In this document: in pieces, positions 33,382-44,815 of the stretch
Layout: each line of letters begins with the position of its first letter
Numbering within the stretch: position 1 is the stretch's first letter
Assembly (NCBI GenBank): GCA_021234155.1
Contig: JAJEKV010000869.1
Location: 1-64,000 of the forward strand
Reading direction: 5' to 3'
DNA from: Isoetes taiwanensis
Lineage: Eukaryota > Streptophyta > Lycopodiopsida > Isoetales > Isoetaceae
DNA: 64,000 bases
Made by a program: the position numbers and the translations under genes
The notes under the pieces: model-generated
Seen by the model: only the letters and a program-made list of their open reading frames with translations
The model's database searches: none
What the model was told of the DNA's origin: nothing

Positions 33382-34984
33382 TGTGACGTTCCAAGTATTT
33401 ATACGGTATATGTATAAATACATTGACACATCACCCAGTGAACATACGCCACCATGGGGCACGGTAACCTAGGGGGTTGACCAAAAGGGATTTAGTTAGC
33501 CATGTTAATCTAATTATAAAGGATAATTATAAAGGCACATGTATTGGGTCAACTAATGGGTTGGGAAGGTGCCACTTGGCAAAACCCGAGTGGTCAGCAT
33601 GGGGGTTGCTAAATCGAGCCACCAAAGGGAAGCGCCACCCTCTTCTAACCCACAATTCAACCCACCGAGCCCGAACCGGTGACCACCCAAGAGTCAGGCG
33701 ATCTTCCCCAAATCGCCAAACACCCTTTAGCGCCGGGCTGCCACCCTCCCACCGTCACCATGGAAGCACCCAACCCTCAGACGTCATCATGGAAGCACCC
33801 AAGATAACGGCTCCAAACAGAAACTTGGTTAGTAGTAGTTCGGTTGTGAATTGTAGAATAATATTCTCTTCGATTGCTTTTGTTGAGATTAACCCTTCTC
33901 CGGTAAGTAGGATTACATTTCAATTATGAATGGTGCTCTCACGTTACAAAAATGATGGATGAATCTATGGAGTAGTTTAGTAGTTTCCATTAAACGGGGG
34001 TTTAAAGGGGGTAGAGACCTCTGAGCTCAAATATGATAGTATGCTCCTAGATAGAACCCTAATATTCCCATTAATTGCGGCCTGTATAAGAGAGACCACC
34101 GGGTCGAGGGCGCGAAGTGGTCGGCTTAGCACCCGCATAAGGGACATGGGGCAGGAAGTGGGGTGGGGGTCCTGTACCTAACACAAAAGGCCCCGAGACT
34201 CCTATGTTGGGCTAGCCCGGATAGCCCACACGAGAGGGCCGGGTATGGGTCCCGACACTCCCCCGGGTGTAGAGGTGTGTGATCCGATGGGAGCACCTTG
34301 CACTTTGAGTAGATTTTAGGTGAGTAGCTGGGCACGGATGCGGGTCACTGATGCTGCACGATTCTTAGCTCACCCATGGAACCACCGATCCCGGGAAGGG
34401 GACGCTCCCTCGACCCGCCCCACCTGGACCGCCATGGGGAACCCTATAGACTCAAAAGGGTGATACCTTGGAGTCTGCTGGGTTTTCGAAGGCTGGCAGC
34501 GGCTTAGCGTGAATCGGGCCCCATCCGCAGTGTGTGCAGCCAGGAGGGGCGGATGGACATGGACAACCCCAGCTCGATGTTCTATGCCGATAGCCATGCC
34601 CAAGACTCCTGACGATTTCGAGGCTCTTGAGGCCCGGGCTTTGATCCTCACCGGAGTCCTAGTCGGCAGAACCCGAGGTTTTGGGGTGTTTTCTTAGTTC
34701 TATGTATATTCTTTGCTAGTTGGTATTTGGATGGATGTGCCACCCTTCATTGGTGGTTATTTATATATGATTTTATCGCGGTGCTAACCCTTGTATTCAT
34801 GCTTCCGTGACGGTAGGAGCCCATCGGGTGGGCGATGACACCTCAGTTGCCTTCACCCCAGAGGCATCTACGTGGATGCACGGGTTAGACCGTAGGGCCC
34901 TGATCATGGCGAGAGATAGTAAGCCATGGAAGGGGAAAGTCCATATGTATACATTAGGGGTCGTATATATTCGAGGCGTCCGCA
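33382..34984 (+). repeat. 5' LTR of the chromovirus
   Basis: About 1.6 kb. The first 270 bp are almost identical to the 3' LTR, while the centre differs by many 1-5-base indels, often at CAG/CTG. TATTTATATATGA at about 34,757 is a TATA-box candidate also present in the 3' LTR. The 3' edge is blurred (GGCGTCCGCAG where the 3' LTR has GCGTCACA). Confidence 0.9.
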
Positions 34985-34985
34985 G

Positions 34986-34996
34986 TGGTAGAGCCG
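34986..34996 (+). promoter_or_regulatory. Primer-binding site, initiator tRNA-Met type, altered
   Basis: TGGTAGAGCC lies directly after the 5' LTR. The usual plant initiator-methionine tRNA primer site is TGGTATCAGAGC; this copy looks like that sequence lacking TCA. Position and the remaining match support the call. Confidence 0.55.
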
Positions 34997-37900
34997 CGGG
35001 ATTCCGGTTGCCAAATCATAGCACTGACAAAAACACTAACTTCCGTTAGTTCTAGAGTTAGAGGAGGCTAAGTTAATATGTTGCTAGTCCCTTGATGTTT
35101 GGCTTTTGTGCTAGGTTAAAGTAAGAAATCAGAGCTTTAAAAAGTTAGCGTTTGGAGGCCCCAAGTTTGGAGGAATTATAAAATTTATAGGTAGCTTAAA
35201 TGAAGGAGAAAGTGGTTCCATTGGATCAGTACTTAAATAACCTAGGGCGGTCGAAATTAAGCATAGTGGAAAAATGGTCAAGGGAAGTCCTAAGTCAACT
35301 CTCGCGCCGGTGAATTTTATCGCCTTTGGTCGACGTGGGAGATTAAAATGCAATTTCTCGGGCCTGGACCACTGACGAAGCGAGTCAACACGGGTCCGGT
35401 TCAACCCGGCAAACGCTTTGCTTTTCAAGACGACCATGCCCGGTGGGGAGTGCGTGAGAATGCCCGGCCGCCCGACCGTATGCCCTACGTATTTCCACCA
35501 GATAATTATTTTATAATAACAAAATTTAAAAGATAATAGGAAAAATTTTAAAATTTTAAAGTTCTTGGCCAGATTAAAGTTTCTTTTTGTTGTTTGTTTT
35601 AAGCCTTGTCCTCGATTGCGCCTTTTGCCCGGGCAGAAGCGCCGCCATCCCCATCGGGGCACCACCCACCGCACCGCCCTTGTTCCTCACTAACCCTAAG
35701 CGCCCTCATTTCTGTTTTCCTAGGCTGCAAAAGCGTATGCCGCTGTCCTCTTGGGCAGACAGTGGTGCTACCGCCATGGCCAACACCAAAGAGCGCTCAG
35801 GATCCCTCTACCCTCACCATGGCCAGGATCTGTGCAGCTGATCGCCCGGGCATATTTCCCGACCGGCTTTTCATCGACATACTCTGGGCCGAGTTGGTGA
35901 GCGGTTCGAGAACAATGATAGAATCCCATACCCATCCTACCACTTCTCCGAGCCCGTTTCACAGTCGATTGGACCTTCGCCCGACTCCCTTACACCCGTG
36001 GCAGAACAGCGACTTGGTCATGATGTTTGCGATTAAGTTCTACCCTCCGGCCACTTGAAGAGGAGGGACTGTCTGAAAGGAGGTCAAGAATATAAGGATC
36101 TTGGCGAGGGGAGGATGATAGAAGGGAGATAGAGAGCTGTGATACATTTCCCGAGAAGGGAGCACTCTGCACTTGGGAGATGGGGTTGCCGGGTCATAGA
36201 TGGCGAGGGCACTGAGATTCCCCTGCCAATGGCATGAAGCTTCCCGAGCTTCATGTGGGGAGCTAGATTCGATGTATCACCGATTATTTAACAGCAATCC
36301 AGATTGATATGGCCCAAATGACAAACCTAACACGCTGAACTTCTTAACAAGTAGATGTATTTGAACATTTTGCTTCCGGGTTGAGGGAAGACTAGGGAGG
36401 AGGCAGGAGGCAGGAAGAGCGTGAGAGATCGAGCGGGAGAAGCGGGAGAAGGCACGGCAAGACCAGCCAAACCCGCCGGGAAGGGGGCATGCAGGGAGTG
36501 GGCAGGACCAAGCGGGGCATGTGACCTGTTAATCACAGGAGGAAGGCAGTGAGCCCGTGAAGTCCCGGCAGCCAATACAAGGAGAAGCTAAAAGCCGCCG
36601 GCGCTTTGGCAAGAATGCGAAGCTCCGGAGGCGCGGCGGTAGATGCGTCATCAGCCAGCCGTTAGCCAAGACTGCACCGCATCCAGGGGCCGGCTCCCAC
36701 CCCGCCCTCCACGGAGGAAGCCCCCACCGATATAGAGACCTGGGCGTGCGCGGCTTACGGAGATCCCAAGGTTAAGTCAACCCAACTTCTGACGGGCTCC
36801 CTTTCGTGAGGAGGTTGGTCCGGGGAGATTAATGTGAGTTTAAGGCCACTGCCTTCCGCACCTTTGCTATTTTGGCGCTTCCAAGGGCTGCGGAGGCCTA
36901 TCTAGTCGCAGCTTTTTGGTGACACCAACCTTGTGCGATCCACGCCAAAGAGGGGGTTACCATCATGCCTAAGGATTTAGCCCTTGCCCGCAGGATTTCT
37001 GGGAGACATCCTTAGCTTATTTTGCTCGATTTTTCCACATTGTAAATATCTTTTTGGATTTAATAAAAAAAAAAATTGTTTTATATTAAGAATTTTTTTT
37101 ATTATGTGTTAAATACGAAAATGCTGACGTCAGCATAATAAAAAGGGATAAGATGAATTTTCAAAGTTTCATTTCATTTGTCATATTCCGTTTTTCTTGC
37201 TTCCTCCTCACTTCTAGCGCCATGGCCGCCCAGACTTGCTTGCATGCATGGTACGAAGGCGGAGAGCGGGATCCGCAAGTGCCCTTCGATCTCTTTGCCC
37301 CTTGTTATGCCAGCGTCTAGACCTCATCACCAATATGCAGCGGCACCCAGATTATGCCGGGTTCTTAGATTTTTACATGGAGGAGATGCTTCCTTTGTGT
37401 ATCCCTCTTGGGGATCCTCCCAGTTATACCTAGAGCGGGGCGTAGTGAGATATGTTAGGGGCGACACCCATGCGTATGATGTCTTTGGAAGCTTCGGATG
37501 GGGCAAACACTACCCGTTTGTGCATCATCGGAAACAACATCTTGAATTAAGCCTTTGCCTTGGCCCCCCCTCATGGACCAATATGTTGAAGATGAAACTT
37601 TGCACTGTAGAGAAGGCAAGCTCACGAATCTCTAGATGGGGAAGATGAGCACATAGGTATGGGCGACCGCTGGGTTAGGCGCGATTAAGCGGAGGAGGAT
37701 ACCCACCACATCGGGAGCAAAGCTGCGCTTGTATTTGGATGCCCTTCCGGTTATTTATCACCAGGGCAAAATATCTTCTCTTGGATGATATTATCTGGAC
37801 TTATCACATGGTGGCGGATTTAAGGCAGAAGCGTAAGGACCATGTCCTTTATGAGCTAGCGGAGTATTGCATGGGCGATTTCATCGGCTTAGCTCCTATT

Positions 37901-39640
37901 GAGCTTCCGGAGGTCGCGCTGACTACTCGGTTCCTTGAGGGGACACCATGGCCGTAGAGACTTTGCTCTGGCTTAGGGACACAGTGATCACGAGGGGCAA
38001 GCCTCTTAGCCCTCACGGATGCCTTCTGCGGCTATGGGACCTCATGTACCAAACATCAACATGGTTGAGGTTCCTTCCAATTCGGAGGAGGAAGGAGAGG
38101 ATCTATACCATAATCACGCTCATTTGAAGGAAGAGCAGGGAACTTAAGGAAGAAGAGGTCCTATGGATCTAGATAAGGAGGGCCACGTCGGAGACCCCAA
38201 GGGAAGGTATTGGGCAACCACCTTACGGGTTTCTTTCTATCACCTTTCGACGGCAGGGGAGTCCTTTTTGTAGCCCGAAATTTAGGGCGGAGGTGAAGCT
38301 TCATGGTGGACACTGGGTACTCTCTCCACATTAGCGGGCACAAAGCTTCCCTATCGTGCGTTTACATATGTACTCGTCTGACGACGGATCTTGCCTTGAC
38401 GGCCTTGGGGCAAGACATTGCACCCGGATGAGCATGAAGCCCTTTCAAAGAGCCCCATTGGCTATTGCCTATCCGCCGGAGGTTGCATCCATTATGTTGC
38501 TTTCTGATGAGACCGAGGGGTGACTGCGCTTTCGACGACCAGACCATCGCCACCACCTCCCAGGGTCTACAAATGAAGAGGGAGGGCCTAGTTCTTAAAT
38601 AATAGTATTACGCATTTTTGTATTGCGTATGATTATAGAATTTTGGTTTGGCAAATCCTTCAGCCATTTTATAATATGATACACCCCTTTTCTGATCGAT
38701 TGTGCTTATTGTATTGAGGAATACAATTAAAAATTGTTCTTTTCCATGACGTGTTCTTCTCATTATTGGAGTTTAGAGTATAATGGAATTACACAACGCT
38801 CTATATTCATTTCCATTGTCTTGCAGAAGAGACCCTTTGGGAATATGAGGAGAGGATTGCAGACATGATCAGGAGGGATGATCCAGGGCCACCCGACCAG
38901 GACTACGGCCAAAGATATGGGGAATATCCAGAATGGGACGAAGGGTATGAGATGGAACCCCCACCACCAGGAGAACCCTATGACCCAGCAAAAGGGATGG
39001 AGATAGTTAATATCCTCAGGGACAGAGCTTTCGAGGACCTGAAGCAGACTCTGTGCCGTACATGGGACTATTGGAGCATGTCGGGCCACGAAGCTTTGAA
39101 AGACGCTAACGACCACACATGGCAACTCTTTCTATGCTTTTAAGGAGGCTTTTCAATCTCCTTATCATTAGCCCAATGTGGGAATACCAACGGTCATTGT
39201 CGAGGGGCTGGGCACGCTACAAGCTCGTTAGGGCTGTGCGTGAGAGTGTTCGCTACTCGATCCTGTACCCCTTTGCGAACCCCTAGGCCTGATCTCTCTA
39301 GTTATGTTTTTCTTGTTATGCTATGTGCGAGTGGAACTTTGAAATTTCCAGTGTATCATATCTGTTTTTGTACCAACTTGTGTAACTATTAACTTGTGTG
39401 GCTATCAACTTGTTTTGTACTCAACTTAAATGAAATGGAATGACCGTCCCTGTTACCTATAATAAGCATTTCTTGTCACTATCAGGAATGACATCCTAAT
39501 CACATTTTATGTTCCCGTAATTACGCTTACAATTTTATACTTTCGATATAGGCGGTGCCTTAATGTTGCCGGCGACGCCTTCAAATGCCGGTGATGGTGA
39601 CACACGAACAAGGCGATGTTAATGAAAAGATAGCTAGGCG
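34997..39640 (+). other. 4.6-kb leader between primer site and gag
   Basis: Much longer than a usual chromovirus leader. It contains coding-like islands without recognised domains: RICAADRPGIFPDRLFIDIL near 35,820; MAAQTCLHAWYEGGERDPQV starting at 37,222 after a pyrimidine-rich leader; LFITRAKYLLLDDIIWTYHM near 37,745; and EETLWEYEERIADMIRRDD at 38,826-39,143, preceded by TTCCATTGTCTTGCAG, a good 3' splice site. An AATAAA-like and A-rich end is at 37,055-37,075. A minus-strand frame at 35,129-35,674 is not recognisable either. It may be captured host sequence or a nested, unrecognised element. Confidence 0.5.
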
Positions 39641-39657
39641 AGTTACAGGCTTATGTA

Positions 39658-40585
39658 TTGCATGCCAACCCACCACAACATACACAGGAAGACGGACCGG
39701 AGTTACCTCCGCCACCGCCAAGTCCACCTGCACAACAGCCATCTCCACCTGGAACTAGTCCTGTATCTGCACAGAGGGGACCTCGTTCTAAACGCCGTCG
39801 GAGTTCCTTTAGGGATAGCGTCACCTCCTCACCCTCAACCACTTCTGTGTCTTCTGAGTCATCGGTATCAGCTAGTGACCATGCAAAGCGCCGGGATAAG
39901 GAATACCGTAAGACGGTTGATACATCCATAATTAGTATATGGAAGAATAGGAAACTGACCCAGTTTGATGGGAAATCCAGAGGCGGACTCAATGCAGAGT
40001 CCTGATTGGACGAAATGAAGGAGTTCGGGAAGTCCTATGGCATGACGGAAAAGGATACAAGAAAGGTTGCCACCACAAATCTTACAGGAGCTGCCCGTAT
40101 TTGGTGGAAGGGCTATGCTAGAGCCAAGCATCTGGATAGAAGCAGATGCAAGTTCAAGAAGTTTGCTAAAGCTTTTAAGTCACATTATGTGCCTCGTGCG
40201 CACAAATGCCAGCAAATTCAGACCTTTTACAGGTTAGAGCAGAAGGGCATGCCAGTTCGAAGAGCTTAATCGATGAATTTATGCGCCTGAGAAAATGTAT
40301 GTACCAGTGTATGAATGAAAAAAGAGGGCACCGGAGGGTTATATTGAAGGTTTGGGATCAATCAAACGAATGGTTAAAGGCCATAGATCCAAAATCGGGT
40401 TCACGGTTGAGGCTAAAGCATTGAGCCTCAAGAGGAGACACCAAGGAACCGATTATCCGCCCCGCACCTTACTCCCAGACCGGCCGTCCACTCGCCAAGT
40501 CGGGGCCCTCTCAGTGAATAACTCTTCTGACCGCCAAAAAGAAAGTCACCACCCGTACGCCCGGATAAACAAAACAATGTGGTAA
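39658..40585 (+). pseudogene. Chromovirus gag
   Basis: A proline-rich N-terminus (PPPPPSPPAQQPSPPG) is followed by Ser-rich sequence and then the gag core: KLTQFDGKSRGGLNAES, a TGA at 40,003-40,005 where Trp is expected, LDEMKEFGKSYGMTEKDTRK, TGAARIWWKGYARAK, and FKSHYVPRAHKCQQIQTFYR. After 40,269 it goes on in other frames (LIDEFMRLRKCMYQCMNEKR). A degraded zinc-knuckle region (GHFMQN) follows near 40,668. Gag assembles the virus-like particle and packages RNA. One stop and at least two frameshifts. Confidence 0.8.
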
Positions 40586-40879
40586 GGAAGTTCAAAACCT
40601 CTACAGTCCATTCCCTAAAGAGGCGAGAACATTCGTAGCGATAAAGGCATATTTACCGGTGTATGCGGCGGGACACTTTATGCAAAATTTTCCTTCGTCC
40701 GCGCCAGACTGCCCGGTGGCTATGGCCGACCTCGATTGGGGCGATCTTGAATCAACACTACCCCGTCGAGTATATTCATGGTAGCGTCTCATATCCTTGC
40801 GGCTATAGAAACCGCAATCTTTGAAAGTCGCCCTCTTTGTCATTTTCCACCATAGGTCAAGTAGGCGGTAAAGCCTTTT

Positions 40880-41140
40880 GTAATTCTTATGGATCTGGGA
40901 AGTACACATAATTTTGCTTCTCCTAGAATGGCCTGTATTACAGCTTGAAACATTAAAGGTCCGACCGAGGCCCTGTCCTCTAGCCGATTGGTAAAAAGAT
41001 TAGACATCTGCGCATGGCCGTCGCATCAATCTTAAGATGCAATTGCCAGGTGCACCAGTTGCCTTGGGTGCCGAGTTAATGGATATTGGTAAGTACGACC
41101 TCATTGTTGGTATGGAATTCTTGGCATCCAAAAGGCCAAT
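40880..41140 (+). pseudogene. Chromovirus aspartic protease
   Basis: In shifted frames: LMDLGSTHNFASPRMA, where the catalytic DSG is read as DLG, and later ELMDIGKYDLIVGMEFLASK, the conserved second half (DLIVGMEFL) of gypsy proteases. The enzyme would process the polyprotein. Frame changes and the DSG alteration leave it inactive as read. Confidence 0.7.
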
Positions 41141-41220
41141 ATAGGACTGCTGAAAAGCGGAAGTTACCTTCAAGCCAGCTAATGGAGCCAGCGTAACTAT
41201 AAAAAGGTGAACCCTTCAAC

Positions 41221-43033
41221 CCTATTATGCAGTCTATGTCCATCAGGCAGTTAGATAAAACTCTACGCAAGGGAAAGTTCCTCTGCGTCATTCGGCTTGC
41301 CTCCATTGAGTCGGATGTTAAACAGAAGCAGGTAATCGACACTTTGCAGGGGATTGCTGATCTTCTCCCGGAATTTGGTGACCTTTTCCGGGATGAGATC
41401 GAAGCTCCCCTCCTTTTAGAGGGTAGAATGTGAGATAGCCTTGGAGCCCTTACTAAGCCTACCACGCCAAGCCGTTATCGTATGAGTCCACCGAGTTGCC
41501 CAGAGCTTAAGAAGCAACCGGGGAGTTACTAAACCTAGGTTTCATTCGACCTAGTGTTTAAGCCCTTTGGCGCCCTATTCTTTTGTTAAGAAAAGGGCGG
41601 CTCCTTGAGGATGTGCATTGATTATCGGCAACTCAACAAGCATACCATCAAGAACCGTTATGCTTTGCCTAGGCGGATGATCTCATGGATCGGTTGCTTG
41701 GGGGCTAAATATTTCTCAAAGATTGATCCACGCTCAGGATATCATCAGATAAGGATTAAAAGGAGGACATCCATAAATCGGCTTTTCGCGACTAGATATG
41801 GGCATTATGAGTTTACAATTATGCCTTTTGGATTAACTAATGCCCGACAACTTTCATGCGATTGATGAATGATGTCTTCGGCAACAACTTGGATGATTTT
41901 GTTGTCATTTTCTTGACGACATTCTCATCTATAGTAAGACCCTAGGAGCATGAGAAACATCTTAGATTGGCTCTGCAAAAGCTAAGACGTCATCAGCTCT
42001 TTGCCAAGTTCTCCAAGTGCAAGTTTGCACTCCGAAGGTTGATTATTTGGGCCATGTCATTTCGGCAGAGGGAATTGCTACGGATCCAGCAAAAATAGAG
42101 GCCGTAAGGGAATGGCCTATTCTAGGAAATGTTTCCGAGGTACGAAGTTTCTTAGGATTAGCAGGATATTATCGGAAATTTGTAAAGGACTTTGCAAAGA
42201 TTGCAGCACCTCTTACAAATTTTACAAAGCATGAGAAGGTGAAGGATTGGATGGAACACTGGAAAGCAAAGGTTCAGGGAAGTTTCCAGCAACTTAAGGA
42301 TGCCTTAACATCAGCACCAGTTCTCACATTGCCCGATCCTGAGAAGGATAAACTAGTGGCAACGGATGCCAGTAAGATTGCCACCGATGCAGTCCTAATG
42401 CAGGAGGGGAGGGTTATTGCCTATGATTCAAAGAAAATGAACGAGACAGAGCAGCGATACCCTACCCATGACCAGGAATTGTTAGCCGTTGTCCGTGCCC
42501 TGCGGATATGGAGACACTACCTTCTTGGTAGAAGATTCCAGTTGGATACGGATCATCAAAGCCTCCGTTATTTATCCACCCAGCCAAATCTCAATCTCCG
42601 TCAGAGAAGATGGATGGAATTCCTGGAGGAATATGATTTTGAAATTATGTATAAACCTGGCAAGCACAATGTGGTTGCGGATGCGTTGTCACGCCATCCC
42701 TTGGTTACCCGTACCCATTGTAATGCCATCTCTACACTTACTAGTGAGTTTGGAAAACAGATAGAACGCACTTTGGCCACGGATCCCGAGTTCTGTGAAG
42801 TTTGGGATAGCTTGACTAAGGAAGCTCGAACAGATAAGGAACGTGAAGCTTTCTGTTCGTATAAGAAAGAAGGCAACTTGTTATATTACAAGGATAAGTT
42901 GTGTGTACCTGAGACTTCAGGAGTACGTAAGCTCATTCTCCATGATACACACAATAGCCCTATAGCTGGACACGCAGGTTTTATGAAGACCTACTTTAAG
43001 ATTCGGGTCCGGCTATTTTACGGCCTTCTATGA
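41221..43033 (+). pseudogene. Chromovirus reverse transcriptase and RNase H
   Basis: RT landmarks in order: MCIDYRQLNKHTIKNRYALP (41,608), YFSKIDPRSGYHQIRIK, GHYEFTIMPFGLTNA, then the F-x-D-D box, where the frame is lost (FVVIF followed by a shifted LDDILIYS at about 41,905-41,935). The frame reopens at 42,017: [40 protein letters not shown]. RNase H follows: [41 protein letters not shown] and [13 protein letters not shown], so its acidic residues are present. The enzyme copies the element RNA to DNA. Several one-base shifts coincide with expected CTG or CAG triplets. Confidence 0.9.
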
Positions 43034-43508
43034 AAAAGGACATTGCCGGTACATTAGCGGTGTCGTGTACAAACCGACAAGCGAAATTTGAGCATTAAGG
43101 ATTCCAGGCGAGTTGCAACCTCTGGATGTGCCCAACGCCAAGTGGGAAGTCATAACCATGGATTTCATTGTGGGCCTTCCACATTACTCTCAAAGTGGAT
43201 ATGATGCGTTAATGGTAGTGGTCGACAAATTGTCCAAAATGGCTCATTTCTTGCCATGTCGGACCACGGATACAGCTTTTGACACTGCTCTGCTATTTGC
43301 GAAGGAGATCTTCAGATTACACGGGATGCCACGGGTTATTATTTCCGACAGGGATCCCAAATTTATAAGTGCATTCTGGAAAGATTTCTTTACCACCATC
43401 CAAACCAAGCTTGCTATGAGTACGACATATCATCCTCAAACGGATGGTCGGAATTTAGCGCACCAATCGCATTATAGAGGATATGCTACGAAGTTATGTC
43501 TGGAGTAA
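42890..43508 (+). pseudogene. Chromovirus integrase, zinc-binding and catalytic core
   Basis: The N-terminal HHCC half reads [20 protein letters not shown]. The Cys pair is lost in a frameshifted segment (43,010-43,100), where a base is missing from the usual FYWP block. The core resumes at 43,113: ITMDFIVGLPHYSQSGYDAL (first Asp), KLSKMAHFLPCRTTD, GMPRVIISDRDPKFISAFWK (second Asp), STTYHPQTDGR. The block with the catalytic Glu is corrupted at 43,449-43,460. Integrase inserts the DNA copy. Confidence 0.9.
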
Positions 43509-44271
43509 GCAATCGCAATGGGCAGACTATATTTATCTGGTCGAGTTTGCCTACAACAGCATGAAACAGGAATCTTCCAGAATGTCTCCCTTCATGATAA
43601 ACTATGGTTATCAATGTCTTACTCCAGATACATGGCATAACCCCATCTCCAAAGTGGAGGTTTCTCAACAACTCCTCCTGGAGATGCAAGCTCTAGTCGA
43701 AGAAGTTCGTGGTTACTTGTTAGCTGCACGCAGTCGTCAGAAAAGTATAGCCGATAAGCACAGAACCCCACGCCTTTTCCAGGTGGGTGAATCAGTTTGG
43801 CTTAGGATTAAAGTAAAACAAGCCAAGCTTAAGATTGGCAACTGTAAGAAGTTGGCACCCAGATGGGCTGGACCGTTCAAAATTACTGAACGTGTTGGAG
43901 AGCAGGCATATCGCTTGGATTTGCCGCCCCGCTTGAAGATCCACAAGGTCTTTCACGTGAGTCTTCTAAAACAACACACCCCTGATCCAGAGGAGGTTTT
44001 GGATACACCAACCCTCCTCGAGATGACAGAGGACCAGCTGGAGATAGTGCCTGAAGCTCTTCTTGATCGAGCTTATAAACAAACCAGAAGGACTCAAATG
44101 TTGCAATACTTGGTCAAGTGGAAGCACTTACCAGTTGAGGATGCTACTTGGGTGATGAAGATAGACCTTGACAAGCATTATCCGGACTTCATGCGAGAAT
44201 CTCAAGGCCGCACCATCAACGATGCTATCAACCCCGCACTCGGCGGTAAGCTTGGAAGCTATGCATCGTAA
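43483..44271 (+). CDS. Chromovirus integrase C-terminus with chromodomain
   Basis: An intact 262-codon stretch: YLVEFAYNSMKQESSRMSPF, the GPF/Y module KKLAPRWAGPFKITERVGEQ then YRLDLPPRLKIHKVFHVSLL, and finally a chromodomain at about residues 190-235 (ALLDRAYKQTRRTQMLQYLV, KWKHLPVEDATWV). Chromodomains of this class target integration to chromatin carrying methylated histone H3. The upstream frame is shifted relative to this one, so the stretch is a fragment of the polyprotein, not an independent gene. Confidence 0.9.
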   Translation: MLRSYVWSKQSQWADYIYLVEFAYNSMKQESSRMSPFMINYGYQCLTPDTWHNPISKVEVSQQLLLEMQALVEEVRGYLLAARSRQKSIADKHRTPRLFQVGESVWLRIKVKQAKLKIGNCKKLAPRWAGPFKITERVGEQAYRLDLPPRLKIHKVFHVSLLKQHTPDPEEVLDTPTLLEMTEDQLEIVPEALLDRAYKQTRRTQMLQYLVKWKHLPVEDATWVMKIDLDKHYPDFMRESQGRTINDAINPALGGKLGSYAS

Positions 44272-44802
44272 ATAATAAGTTACCGATGATGAGATCACCT
44301 TGTGTTCTCTAGGACGTGGTGTACTGCCAATGTTGACCTGACCACGACTTGCTTGGAGAGCATATAGTAATAGACCGCATTCATCTCGGCGATAACGGGA
44401 ATTTGACCATTCCCTATCTTTGCGTGGATTGCAAAACCATAGGCATGATAGATTGCCTGATAGATAGAGTTTTCTTTTATTTATTTAAGGGGGTGGTCCT
44501 TCAACCACAATCTAATAAGATATCTCGATATCTTGACGACATGTGCGGGCGGTGAAGCGTATGTGACCTACCCATGTTAGAGGGTTGCTGGTGGCTCGAA
44601 CATTTCAGTTTTCTGTTATCTACACGTCTTGTTTTGTTATTACTCTCATGTTGGTGAACTTTTCCATTATGATAATCATGTCAAATGCACCTTGGTGCCT
44701 AAACTATGTTCAACTTTAAAGTTTTAATATATATTACCTTCCTTCATAATCTCATATCTTATAAGTGTATCTAACCCTAATGCTGAGGACAGCATTAATT
44801 CT

Positions 44803-44815
44803 AAGGAGGGGAGAA
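44803..44815 (+). promoter_or_regulatory. Polypurine tract
   Basis: AAGGAGGGGAGAA directly precedes the 3' LTR start TGTGACG, the expected place for plus-strand priming. The imperfect inverted repeat AATGCTGAGGACAGCATT lies about 20 bp upstream and also occurs in the minus-strand relic near 19,835. Confidence 0.9.

Noticed and set aside
34976-35010. Possible tRNA gene (AGTGGTAGAGC resembles a tRNA A box)
   Set aside because: It sits exactly where the chromovirus primer-binding site belongs and no T arm or acceptor pairing follows.
35129-35674. 181-aa minus-strand open frame in the chromovirus leader
   Set aside because: It has no recognisable domain, lies opposite the element's transcription, and its composition looks like complement of non-coding leader.
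39653-39931. 92-aa plus-strand His-rich open frame
   Set aside because: It overlaps gag in another frame; the Pro/Ser-rich gag frame continues into recognised gag core sequence.
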